From positions 49,641,865-49,705,864 of the forward strand of contig CM064505.1 of NCBI GenBank assembly GCA_032716605.1: DNA of 64,000 nt, written 5' to 3'. Shown here one piece after another: positions 20,526 to 30,790 of the stretch; within the stretch, counting starts at the first letter, position 1; the number at the start of each line of letters is the position of its first letter. Both the position numbers and the translations under genes were made by a program. The stretch is from Paralithodes platypus (taxonomy: Eukaryota; Arthropoda; Malacostraca; Decapoda; Lithodidae). Under the pieces are notes generated by a model. That model was not told where the DNA came from, did no database searches, and saw nothing but the letters and a program-made list of their open reading frames with translations.

Positions 20526-21373
20526 TATAAGCTATGGGAGCAGAAAGGGTATACGGGCCTGTAGTTTGATAGTACAGTATAAATATAAGCTATGGGAGCA
20601 GAAAGGGTGTACGGCCCTGTAGTTTGATAGTACAGTATAAATATAAGCTATGGGAGCAGAAAGGGTGTACGGCCCTGTAGTTTGATAGTACAGAATAAAT
20701 ATAAGCTATGGGAGCAGAAAGGGTATACGGCCCTGTAGTTTGATAGTATAAATATAAGCTATGGGAGCAAAAAGGCTATACGGCCCTGTAGTTTGATAGT
20801 ATAAATATAAGCTATGGGAGCAAAAAGGGTATACGGCCCTGTAGTTTGATAGTATAAATATAAGCTATGGGAGCAGAAAGGGTATACGGCCCTGTAGTTT
20901 GATAGTATAAATATAAGCTATGGAAGCAGAAAGGGTATACGGCCCTGTAGTTTGATAGTATAAGTATAAGCTATGGGAGCAAAAAGGGTATACGGCCCTG
21001 TAGTTTGATAGTATAAATATAAGCTATGGGAGCAGAAAGGGTATAAGGCCCTGTAGTTTGATAGTATAAATATAAGCTTTGGGAGCAAAAAGGGTATACG
21101 GCCCTGTAGTTGATAGTATAAATATAAGCTATGGGACCAGAAAGGGTATACGGCCCTGTGGTTTGATAGTATAAATATAAGCTATGGAAGCAGAAAGGTT
21201 ATACGGCCCTGTAGTTTAATGGTACAAATATAAGCTATGGGAGCAGAAAGGGTATACGGACCTGTAGTTTGATAGTATAAATATAAGCTATGGGAGCAAA
21301 AAGGGTATACGGCCATGTTTGATAGTATAAATAATTAAATATAAGCTATGGGAGCAGAAAGGGTATACGGCCC
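20526..21373. repeat. minisatellite, right block (about 16 units of 53-58 bp)
   Basis: The unit is as in the left block. The first three or four units carry the extra TACAG (58 bp) like those left of the DIRS insertion; later units lack it (53 bp). Higher-order drift along the array is therefore visible. The array ends where the TTG-repeat tail of a SINE-like element begins. Confidence 0.92.
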
Positions 21374-21912
21374 TGCTGTTGTTGTTGTTGTTGTTGTTGT
21401 TCCCCAGGCTGCCTGGCCGAACAGCCCCAAGGTCCAGAGCAAGGCCAAGGCCATAGAGCGCCCCCACAAAACCCTCCCTGATACCACTAACAAAACCCAG
21501 GTGACCGAAGCCACTCTAAGGCAGGGAGCTGAGGAGGGCGCGGAAACGCCCGGGAAACCAAAGCCCCACCCAAGGCCCTGTGCCCCTCAGCAATTATGAA
21601 GGGAAAGTTGAGGGGCAAGGGAAAATGTGACGCTTTGGCTCCCAATCTGCCAACTTTTAGGTTGGCAGTAGGGAGGTCGATCCACGGAAAAGACGCCGTC
21701 ACTTGAGATCTAGAAGATATAAGTAAAAGGAACAGTCAGAGTAAGCTATGGGTATGGCAGAGATTGCTCAGCTCTCACTCTGATAGACCAGCCCATCACC
21801 ACATGACTAGAACCCAATCCTCTCAGCATCAGCTAGGAAAGGCCCTAGAAAGCCGCCTTTGGCGGGGGGATAGCTCCCCTACTTCAACTCCTTTCGGAGT
21901 TGGGCACCCGCC
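21374..21912 (-). mobile_element. SINE-like element with (AAC)n tail, copy 1
   Basis: About 540 bp, with copies at 45531-46043, 55736-56284 and 56285-56603. On the minus strand it starts GGCGGGTGCCCAACTCC and ends in GGCAGCCTGGGGAACAACAAC. The last 60 bp resemble the 3' end of the adjacent Jockey-type LINE, as in SINEs that borrow a LINE's machinery. No coding frame is shared among copies. GGTTCTAGTC, 100 nt from the 5' end, resembles a pol III B box, but the A box is unconvincing. Confidence 0.7.
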
Positions 21913-22857
21913 ATGTTGTTGTTGTTCCCTAAGCTGCCTGGCCGAACAGCCCCGAGTCCTTAAGGAAGGCCATGGCCACGGTCGGGCTTTCCCACAGAGC
22001 TCTCAAAGAGTGTAAATTGTGTTGTTGGCGTAAGTGGTTGTGTGAAATGCAGTCTTCTATGATGTGTTTAATGGTATGGGGTGCTGTGTTACAACCCGAG
22101 CAGGTGTCGACGACGGAGTCATCCAGTCTCTTCTGATAGCTCAGAAGAGCTGGATGGTGTCCGCATCTCAGCCTGGCCAGGTGGACTCTGTCCTCGCGAG
22201 GAAGGGAGGATTCAGAAGGATGGATTTCGGGAGGTCGTGCTTGCAGCTGCGTGTTGTCTATGAGTGAGTGGATGGAACGGCGAGTGATATGAGTATGGAT
22301 GTGCTTCCGGAAGTTGGTTTGGAGTGGGCAGGGAGGGAGAGAAGACAGTATTTGTGTGTGATAGCGTGTGCTGGGTGTTGTTTTGATATTTCTTGGTGTC
22401 TGTGGGTGTGTTGCCAGTGTAGTGGGTGGTGTTGATTCGTGGAGGCTGCTGCCAGGAATTGAGTGCCTCTCATGTCTAGATGATCTATGACTTTGAGGAC
22501 TTTGGTTTCTTGATGTAGGTGATCTGTGGGTGTAGTAGCTGTGCATCCTGTGATGATTTTCAGGGCTTTATTTTGAATAGTCTGTAAGGTCTTATGATGT
22601 GTTTCAGCTAGGTTAGAAGCCCAGGCTGGGCTTGCGTATTCCATAACTGATCTTATGTATTGTTTGTAGACTGTGGTGGTGGTTTCTTTGTTATGTCCAA
22701 ATTTTGTGTGGGCAAGTGATCTGAGGGCGTTAAGTCTGGGTGTCTGTTTCTTTTTCGTGTTTGTGGTGTGCTGTTTAAATGTCATTTGGGTGTCGTATGT
22801 TACTCCTAGGATTTTGGGTGTACTTACACTAGTTGTATTTGCGGGAGTGAGCATGCT

Positions 22858-24865
22858 CGTTAATTCCCGCCTCCTAAGATATGTTTGTCATACCGTGCTT
22901 TGAAACTATGCACTGATGGTGCAGACACTACTTCGGCTGGCAATTTGTTCCACCCACTAATCGAGTTGGTAGGAAATCTTTTACTTTTCAGATAAGATTT
23001 ACTATTAAGCACTTTTAGTTTGTTGCTGTGACCTCTTGTTCTCTCACCTCCATCCCTCTCTATGAAGTTTTCTTGGTCGATTTTGTCAATACACATTTGT
23101 ATATCTGAACTTGCTGTCCTCGTTTCCTTCTCTGTTCCAGTGTAGGTAGATTCAATCTCTCGAGCCTCTCTTGGTACTCCAAATTTTCCAAACCTGGGAT
23201 CATCCTCGTAGCTGCTCTCTGTACAGTACCCTCTCAATTTTGTGGATATGTTTCTTCATGTGAGGGGACCAGACTACAGATGCATATTCCATCCTGGGTC
23301 TTATTATTGCCGTTATTATTTGTTTCATGGTGTTTTCATTAAGATAATTGAAAGACATCCTGATATTTGCCAATAGTGCTAGTGATTCTCTCACTATCTT
23401 ATTTATGTGGCTTTCTGGAGACATGTTATCCTTAAATTCTATCTCCAAGTCTTTTTCTTTTTCTGCTTTGGGAATCACTTCGTTTCCTAGTTTATAATCT
23501 TTTCTAGGTCTGTACTTGCTTTTTCCCATTTCTAGAGTCTTACATTTCCCTGCATTGAACTCCATATTCCATTTGATGCTCCATTCATGGATCTTTTGCA
23601 AATCTGCTTGGAGCTCAAGGCAATCCTCCTGGGTTCTGATCGTTTTAAGCAGCTTAGCATCGTCCGCAAACATGCTCATGTAGCTTGTTAGTCCCTCAGG
23701 TAAGTCATTTACAAATATTAGAAACATGATTGGGGCTAGGACAGATCCTTGTGGTACTCCACTCGTAATTTGAGTCCAGTTTGACGATTTCCCCCTTACT
23801 GTTGTTCTCATCTGTCTTCCGCTAAGGTAGCTCTCCATCCATTTCAGCAGTTTGTCTCCTACTTTTCCCTCATGTTTTAATTTCCACAGCAATCTCTTGT
23901 GTGGAACTTTGTCAAATGCCTTTTTAAAGTCTAGGTAGGCACAGTCTTACCCATCCTTCCCTCTGGTCCACTGTGTCTATTACTCTAGAGTAAAAACTCA
24001 ACAAGTTGCTTACACATGATCTGCCTCCTCTGAATCCAAATTGTCAGTCAGTAATTAATCTTTTGGATTCCAGGTAGTTCACCCATTTGTCCCTTATTAA
24101 TCCTTCCAGAATCTTCATGAGGATGCTCAATAGTGATACAGGTCTATAGTTCAGTGGTTTATCTCTGCTTCCTCCCTTAAATATAGGAATAATGTTTGCT
24201 CTTTTCCATTCTGTAGGTACTATCCCTGTTTCCAATGATTTGGTCATTATATCATATAACGGTATACTCAGTTCCTTGGCATTTTCTTTAATAATCCAGC
24301 CTGATACTCCGTCCGGTCCGGCGGCTTTGTTTGGATCCACCTTACTCATTTTGTCTATGTGCTCTGGTCTGTTAAATGTGACTTCCGGCATTTCCTCTGT
24401 ACCTATCTCATTGGTTTCTGGTGCAATGAATTCTCCTTCTTTTGTAAATACTGATGCAAAATTTCTATTTAGTTCTTCCGCAATTTCTGTATCCTCTTCT
24501 ATGATTCTGTTTCCACTTTTAATCTTTACGATCGTGGCTTTTATCTTCCTTTTGCCGTTTACAAACTTGAAAAACATTTTTGGATTCTTTTCATAGTTCT
24601 CCACTATCCCTTTCTCATGGTTTGCCTCTGACCTCCTCCTCATTTCTGTGTATTTGTTTCTCTCCTCTTTATACTTTTGCCTGTTATCTTCCGAATCCCA
24701 GTTTCTCATCTTTTTCCAGGCTTTGTTTTTTGCTTCCTGTGCTTGCCTACATTCGCGGTTAAACCATACTTTGCGATTTCCTTTTTTCCTTTTATTAATG
24801 TACTTTGGGACAAAAGTGTTTATACCAGTATCATAGATCTCCATGAATGCCTTGAGTTTGTGTGT
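22858..24865 (-). pseudogene. CR1-type LINE nested in the Jockey-type LINE
   Basis: Frame 24044-25138 contains, after a piece of the host LINE, the CR1 connector and RT start (NKAAGPDGVSGWIIKE, NYRPVSLLSILMK). Frame 23200-23892 has motif B ([20 protein letters not shown]), motif C (MFADDAKLL) and the region ending MEYASVVWSPHMKKHI. Frame 22860-23237 is the C-terminus, GWNKLPAEVVSAPSV, ending at a stop at the junction. Between 23900 and 24044 the frame is broken. The 5' junction lies at a (GT)n microsatellite (24862-24882). Confidence 0.82.
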
Positions 24866-25231
24866 GTGTGTGTGTGTGTGTGTTAGGGGTGTGTTGTTTA
24901 TGTTGAGTCCCGGGACGTAATCGTGCTCTCCTGTCCAGCTTGTGAGGAGGGTTGCAGTGGATTTAGCTGGGGCTAAATTGAGTCTGTTTGTAGTGCACCA
25001 TTCATGTAATGTGTCGAGATAGTCTTGAAGGAGTCTTGTTGCTGTGTCTGGGTTTTGGTGCGTGCTTGTGAGTGTTATGTCGTCTGCGTAGGAGGCTATG
25101 GTTATTTGGGGTGAATTTGGTGTATTTATATCATGCATGTACAGATTGAAGAGTGCAGGCGACAGGACGGATCCTTGCGGGACTCCGTTTGGGAAATTTC
25201 TAATGCTAGATGACTAACCGGCAAAAGATAA

Positions 25232-25481
25232 TTTTTTTTTTTTTTTTTTTTTTTCTATATTCCAACTACCTCTCGGGCATAGGCTGATAGCCTTTACACT
25301 CTGCCGCTGAACACGGTGAGGCCCGTGAGGTCTTGTTCCAGTCTAGGGAGTGAGACATGCGTAGCACCCCGGCGCGAAGCAATCCCATCTCTGAAGCCGC
25401 CTCGCCTCTGCGCTTCACAGTCTCATCCCCCACACTCGGACCCTCACTCTCAGAACGCCACCTATTGAGCAATTAACTCAC
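25232..25481 (-). mobile_element. poly(A)-tailed short retroposon, copy 2
   Basis: A T-run (about 22) followed by the same body as 535-751, ending at the shared start (AACTCAC on the plus strand). It interrupts the RT of the Jockey-type LINE between motifs A and B. No clear target-site duplication is seen, and a few LINE codons may be missing. Confidence 0.7.
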
Positions 25482-26407
25482 GTGTGCACATCTGCCTGTT
25501 AAGAAGTTGGCCAGCCATCTTTTTGTGTTGTTGTGCATGTTTGTGTTATAGATTTTGTTTGTTAGGTTGTGGCGGGGGATGGCATCGAAGGCTTTACTAA
25601 TGTCGAGTGTGGCAAGTACTGATCTGTGTGGTGGTCTAGCTGAGTTGATGCCGTCGAAAGCTCTTTGTGTAAGGTCTGTAAGAAGAGTGTTTGTGGAGTG
25701 CAATGGCCTGAAGCCGTGTTGTGTTGGAGAAAGGGGTAAGTCAGGTGTCATCAGTTGTAGTACAAGGCGCTCTATGACTGGAGGGGGTGCAAAGGAGTGT
25801 GATAGGGCGGTGTGAGGAGGGTAGCGTGGGGTCTTTGTTAGGTTTGGGGAATGTGATGATGATACCATGCTTCCAGATGTCTGGTATTGTGTTGTGTGAG
25901 TAGCTGTAGTTTGATAGGTTAGTGAGTGCTTGTATGCCTTGTGGTCCCAGGTGTCTGAGGTGAATGTTGCTTATGTTGTCTAGGCCACAGGTGGGTGAGA
26001 GCTTGAGATTGTTGATGATATGCTTTGTCTGGTTGTTGGTGAAGGGTGAATAGTCAGGGTCTGTGGGGAATTGTCTTTTTCGTCAGATGACACATCGGTC
26101 GTCTTTGTGGGGTTTTAGGTGACTGACATGAGAGAAGTGATTGATGAGAGTGTTTGCTTGTTGTTTACGTGAAGGAGTAGAGTCTGTTGTGATTGTGTTG
26201 TGTTGCTGTTGGAAAGTGTGATGCTGTTTAGTGTTTTGTAGAGTTTTTTGGGGTTTGTTTTGTGATCGAGTGTTTGTAGGAAGTTATTCCAATTTAGTGT
26301 TTGTTGTTCTTGTATTTTGTTGTTAATCTGGATGTTGAGTGCTTGAATTTGTTGTTTGATGTCTTGTGTGTGGGGTGCTGGGGAGTGTTGGGGTGCTGGG
26401 GAGTGTT

Positions 26408-27697
26408 TCAGTGTGTCGCGTTGTATGATGAGGTTTTGAATTTCTGGTGAGAAGTTGGGGTTGTGTTTTTTTTTATGTTACCTCTTGGAATGTGTTTCTT
26501 GTCGGCGCTTTGGATAGTCGTGTTGAATGTGTGTACAGCATTGTTGATGTTAGTGATGGATGTACTGTTTAAGGTTTCAAAGTGTTGTTCTGTCTCATTT
26601 GTGAAAGCTTCCCAGTTAGCTCTTTTATAGTTAGTGTAAGTGTGTCTGTGGCTAGCTGGGGTGAGTCTTGTTTTGGTGGTGATAATGATCGGGAGGTGGT
26701 CTGAGCCTAATGTTCTGACCACCCTCCAGGATGTTGTGGGGACGAGTTCAGGGGAGCAAAAGGTGATATCAGGAGATGATGGGGTGTAGAGGGCTTGGTG
26801 GGGAGTATGGGTATGCTGATGAATGTTATTGAGGATATATAGGTTGTCTGTTTGGTGTTGTAGGACCAGCCCTCTGTCTGTGTCGGGGTTGTCGACAAAC
26901 CAGGCCGACGTCTTTGCATTGAAATCACAACCCAGGATGATGTGTGGGGTGTTTCTGATGTGTTGTATTTGTGGTCTGTAATCATTTGGTACTGTAGGGG
27001 ATGTTTGGGGAGGGATGTATGTGTTTATAATGGTAATGTTGGAGCTGTTGCCAGTGCGTATTTTAATTGATTGTATTTCTGTTGTGTTATCGTTTGGGGG
27101 GAGGAGGGGTTTGGTATGTGCATTGGTGTCTATATATGTTATATCTTTGTGTACCAGGGTGATGAGTCCACCGCCAATGCCGACGGCCCGGTCTTGTCGT
27201 ATGGTGGTGAAATTGTGAAATGTAGGTGTTTTTTGTGTTGTACAGAGTTTTGTTTCTTGTAAGATGGCAATGTGGATGTTGTGTTGTTTGATGAAGTGTG
27301 TGAATTCGTGTTTCTTTGTGTTGATGCCATCTATGTTTAGTTGAAGGATGTTAATGTTGTGTGTGCGGTGTATGTTGGGTGCTGCTGCACGTTGATGGGG
27401 TGGGGATTGGGTTAGGAATGGATTAGGTTGGGGTGTGGATGGGCTGGGTGGGTTGGGGAGGAGAGGTGGACGGGTTTTAGGAGTGGGAGTGGATGTTATG
27501 GGCAGGTTATGTGGGTTGGGGAGGAGAGGTGGACGGGTTTTAGGAGAGGGAGTGGATGGTATGGTAAGGTTATGTGGGTTGGGGAGGAGAGGTGGACGGG
27601 CTTTAGGGGAGGGATTTGACTGGGAGAGGCTCTGTAGTTTGAAGCAGTGTGGTGATCCCAACACTCCTACATGAATCCTGTAAGTGGCAACATCCAC
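26408..27697 (-). CDS. Jockey-type LINE endonuclease frame with Pro-rich repeats
   Basis: 429 open codons. Residues about 25-95 hold three repeats of SPKTRPPLLPNPHNLPI type (24 residues each). An APE-like endonuclease follows: INILQLNIDGI, AILQETKL, GIGGGLITLV, INTYIPP, LGCDFNAKTSAW (catalytic D and N), SSPDITFCS and LGSDHLPIII (SDH). It would nick target DNA to prime reverse transcription. It is the only long intact part of this LINE. It ends near 26408 with no RT in frame. Confidence 0.8.
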   Translation of the reverse strand: MDVATYRIHVGVLGSPHCFKLQSLSQSNPSPKARPPLLPNPHNLTIPSTPSPKTRPPLLPNPHNLPITSTPTPKTRPPLLPNPPSPSTPQPNPFLTQSPPHQRAAAPNIHRTHNINILQLNIDGINTKKHEFTHFIKQHNIHIAILQETKLCTTQKTPTFHNFTTIRQDRAVGIGGGLITLVHKDITYIDTNAHTKPLLPPNDNTTEIQSIKIRTGNSSNITIINTYIPPQTSPTVPNDYRPQIQHIRNTPHIILGCDFNAKTSAWFVDNPDTDRGLVLQHQTDNLYILNNIHQHTHTPHQALYTPSSPDITFCSPELVPTTSWRVVRTLGSDHLPIIITTKTRLTPASHRHTYTNYKRANWEAFTNETEQHFETLNSTSITNINNAVHTFNTTIQSADKKHIPRGNIKKNTTPTSHQKFKTSSYNATH

Positions 27698-28060
27698 CTG
27701 GTCAACTGGATCAAATCACTTCCGCAGTCAATTCTGGATTTCCTTCCCTGTTTCCACTACCAAGAGTGCCACCTTTGGCTGACCAAGGCTCACATGTGCA
27801 TACTTAAGTCACTTATACATGTATACAGTATAAGCCTTTTTAAATTATTTATGTATTTTTTGTGTGAATTTAAAGTAGATCCTCTCCTAACATGTGTTTC
27901 TCACCTGGTTATCTTTCGAGGTAGTCTCGCCTTGGAAATAACCAAGTGACGATAAGATTAATGGCTGGGATTGAATTTAAATAGACAGACCTGATAATGT
28001 CTTTAAATAAGTGAATGAAAAGTGTTCTAGCTTATGATTTGCAGGATTTAAAGTACAGTA
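27698..28060. other. intron sequence, no gene seen
   Basis: Between the LINE and the pogo-type element. No domain and no convincing splice pair. Confidence 0.4.
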
Positions 28061-29883
28061 CAGTACCGTAAAATGGGGTAATTACGGAATTTTTTTGATG
28101 TTTTTTAACAATTTCTCCTGAGTGTAAACACATTATAGAGATTTAACTAGGTCAAGTGATGTATGGTGATAGTGCGCCGTAATCCAGGAAGCCTCCTAAA
28201 ATTATCCCCCATAATAAGAGCGCTATCCTTATCCTAAATGATGTCCAAAGTTTGCTTGAAAAGTTGATAACTTCGGACATGTATGGGTAACTTCGGACAT
28301 ACAGTGATTTCTTATGGAAAATGATTGCCAAGAAAGCTGGGATAACTCCGGACAAACGGAGAACTTCGGACGTACGTTTGTGGCCTTATTTCATTCATTT
28401 TTCGGCTCCTACTATTTTATATGAATATTTCATTATTGCTGCTTATTCCTGTCCGATGTTATAGTGGAAAATGCACAGTCAATACTTTTAGGCCTGTATA
28501 ATTAGTATAGGAGGGAGTTATATAATATGATGTTTAACATATATTCTGTTTGGATCTGTTCTCGTTAGGCATTGAGCTCACTCTTAGAAAATATTGAGCA
28601 GGAAAAATAACGAATGCTGTCAAATCAATAACTCGAAAATTAACTAGACCTAGTGAAAATATATAGGTATGTATACTATATCACTGCATATACACTTTCA
28701 TGAATTTGAGCATTTTTATAGGTATAACGTATTTGTTGGTGTTTCTTTCGGCAGATAAAAAAAAATTTGGACAAGATATATGCCTCTCCTAATTTATATA
28801 TATTATATATCCAGAATTATCCGAAATACATAAATCGGTTAGCATATTATCATATTTTTATGGGTTTTTGGACTCCGAGAATGATTATTTGATCTTTTAC
28901 CACCATGTTAACCCTTCAACCCCGGGTGGTACACGTGTGTACCATTATGTTTTGCCCCCAGGAACCCGGGTGGTACAACATTGTACCATTGCTTGAAAGC
29001 CTGTGAGCTACGTGTGCGAGGCGTCGGTCCGACGCATGTAAACAACAGCCGGCTGGACCGACGCCCCGCATCTCCGGCCACAAGAAGGAGAGCGTCGCTT
29101 GTTCGTGTGTGCCTGTATGTTGTTGTTAAGTATCGAAAAGTAGTGTAAAGTGGCTGTTTTGGCCATAAAGTTATCTCCAATGAAATCATCATCACAAATC
29201 AAGCACTTGACTTAGAGAGCTCTACTTAACGCCATTCTACAGGTAAATAACACAGCTACGCTTGGGGATGCGCGGGAATGCGGGAAGCAGTCAGCATAAC
29301 AATGATACGGTAGCCTAGCCTAGACGTTTTTCGGCCAAAACACCCGGATTTTGGGGAATATTTATGTAATGCGTAGCCGGGGCGGGAGGGTTAATGATGG
29401 ACAAGTATTATGAATGATTTTCATAGGGCAAATAATAAGAAACGATTGTTTTGTTCCATGTCCGAAGTTACCATGTTTTTTTTTTTAAACACAATCGGTT
29501 AAATGATAGTGTTCTAGCTAGAGCCTTATACAAGTGTAACAAATTTGCTTTGGTGGATGTTGTCTCTGGTAATGTTACTACAAAATTATATCAGTCACAA
29601 CATCATTCATACAAACAAATTTCTTCAGGGTGATAGAAATTTGGCAGGGTAGCGAAACATTTACATATTTTCGCCACATATATAATATTTGTTTAGTGTA
29701 CATATGCTCATGTCAGTTCCCTAGGACTTTTACATGCTCTTCCTTTGCCATTTCTCTAAACGGACCCCCAAAAAAAAACAATAAAAAGCATTTCCATTAT
29801 ATAATGACAATGTCTAATTACTTATTATCGCCGATGTCCGAAGTTATGACCCAAGTCCGAAGTAACCCCACTTTACGGTACTG
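28061..29883. mobile_element. pogo/Tc1-type element with subterminal ACTTCGGAC motifs
   Basis: Ends CAGTACCGTAAAATGGGGTA and its inverse ACCCCACTTTACGGTACTG are flanked by TA (28059-28060, 29884-29885). ACTTCGGAC or its complement recurs near 28270, 28287, 28362, 29460, 29838 and 29854, mostly near the ends. No transposase frame remains. A piggyBac-type MITE (28912-29390) is nested within. Confidence 0.78.
28912..29390. mobile_element. piggyBac-type MITE, copy 2
   Basis: 479 bp bounded by TTAA at 28908-28911 and 29391-29394, with CCCTTC and GGAGGG ends. It is oriented opposite to the copies at 90 and 46700. Inside the end is a short palindromic GGTACACGTGTGTACC and a paired TGGTACAACATTGTACCA. 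Confidence 0.88.
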
Positions 29884-29989
29884 TAATGTCATATTTTCAA
29901 TGTTACAATAATATGATAACTCTGATAGTGGTACCTGCTTGTGTGACTAAGTAAGCGTGTTGTTTGGTAATAGAGGGGTACTCTTACAG

Positions 29990-30158
29990 TGTGTTGCAAG
30001 AGAGTGTAGTGTCGGGGTCGTCGCCCACCAAGGCCCCCAGTTCTGTGAGGGTGACCAAGTATGTTTCCCCAGCCAAGAGCCACACCAAAGGCTACACTGG
30101 CAGGCACAACAACCCCACCAGAGGAAAGACACTTCATTTCTCAGAGTCACCCATCAAG
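29990..30158 (+). CDS. CDAN1: codanin-1-like gene, second coding exon
   Basis: A 169-bp exon between acceptor CTCTTACAG and donor AAG|GTACCG. The first base completes the codon left by the exon at 5499 (AA+T). The 56 following codons are open and end in phase 0: VLQESVVSGSSPTKAPSSVR and onwards, ending LHFSESPIK. The join gives FLRDQS-KN-VLQES, matching the recalled human REQSSRVL. The exon is Ser/Pro/Lys-rich with three SPxK sites (SPTK, SPAK, SPIK), possible CDK sites, in the poorly conserved linker that follows the codanin N-terminus. The following exon was not found. Confidence 0.7.
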
Positions 30159-30790
30159 GTACCGTACTCTGTGTCCATATTTGCCCTTTCAGTAAGTCCA
30201 AATCTGTTTATGTTGGCTAATATTAGTAATGATAGTACTGTAGTTCAACTTTTTCTTCTTGGGAGTATATGTAGAAGGTGATACAATCTGTAGCAGTGGA
30301 ATCTTAATTTTATGGACTTGTCTCAAGTCAAAGCTCAGTTGCACTCCTTTTCACCCTTTAGGGAAAGGGATCCCTGTATTATTATATTTTATTCCACCAA
30401 CCGACTTCACTTCTAAACTCAATTAATGAAATCACCAAATACATGTGTGCCACATGTATTTTGGTGATTTAGGACTCGAACCTAGGATACTCACACCAAA
30501 ATTCTGCGCACTTATGCATTACGCTATCAAGACAGTTATAGAGAAAAAGTATACTGTGCTTGATATGCAACACCCAAATGTTGTAGGTGAGTAAAGAATT
30601 AGTTGGATGGGATTTGTTAGTTTTGTTTGGTAACACATCTAAGTAGAGGAATACTGTACTTTGAACATACCATTTTCTTTCAGAGAAGTGGTAATAAATA
30701 GGAATGAATGGAGAATGCTAGTGAATAGATGAGTCACGAGTGTAAACACGGTCGTTTTGGGAGAGAGGGTTGTGTACCAGTTGGACTAGA
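30159..30790. other. codanin intron sequence with a SINE
   Basis: Besides the tRNA-type SINE at 30424-30545, I see nothing recognisable. Confidence 0.4.
30424..30545 (-). mobile_element. tRNA-derived SINE head with adjoining hairpin
   Basis: On the minus strand TAGCGTAATGCATAAGTGC resembles an A box, and GGTTCGAGTCC (30472-30482) is a perfect pol III B box, with spacing like a tRNA. Next to it, 30426-30470 forms a long hairpin (AAATCACCAAATACATGTG against its complement). The tRNA fold itself is degenerate. Confidence 0.65.

Larger units (their letters stand above)
21913..27697 (-). pseudogene. Jockey-type APE LINE, interrupted by two insertions
   Basis: The reading order on the minus strand is: Pro-rich repeats and endonuclease (26408-27697), a decayed connector (about 25870-26407), RT part 1 (25482-25868), RT part 2 with [19 protein letters not shown] and IASYADDITL (24880-25231), and a C-terminal domain (21929-22854) with SGCNTAPHTIKHIIEDC. 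The tail is an AACA run at 21914-21926. A retroposon (25232-25481) and a CR1 LINE (about 22858-24865) split it. Stops and frameshifts disable it. Clade assignment within the Jockey/I group is tentative. Confidence 0.82.

Noticed and set aside
20526..21373. CRISPR-like array
   Set aside because: Units are contiguous with no unique spacers, and the context is eukaryotic. It is a minisatellite.
21800..21870. Hammerhead ribozyme (CTGATG on the minus strand of the SINE-like element)
   Set aside because: CTGATG is followed by C rather than A, and no GAAA core partner is correctly placed.
27428..27674. Gly/Arg/Trp repeat proteins on the plus strand
   Set aside because: Antisense readings of the Pro-rich repeats of the LINE frame.
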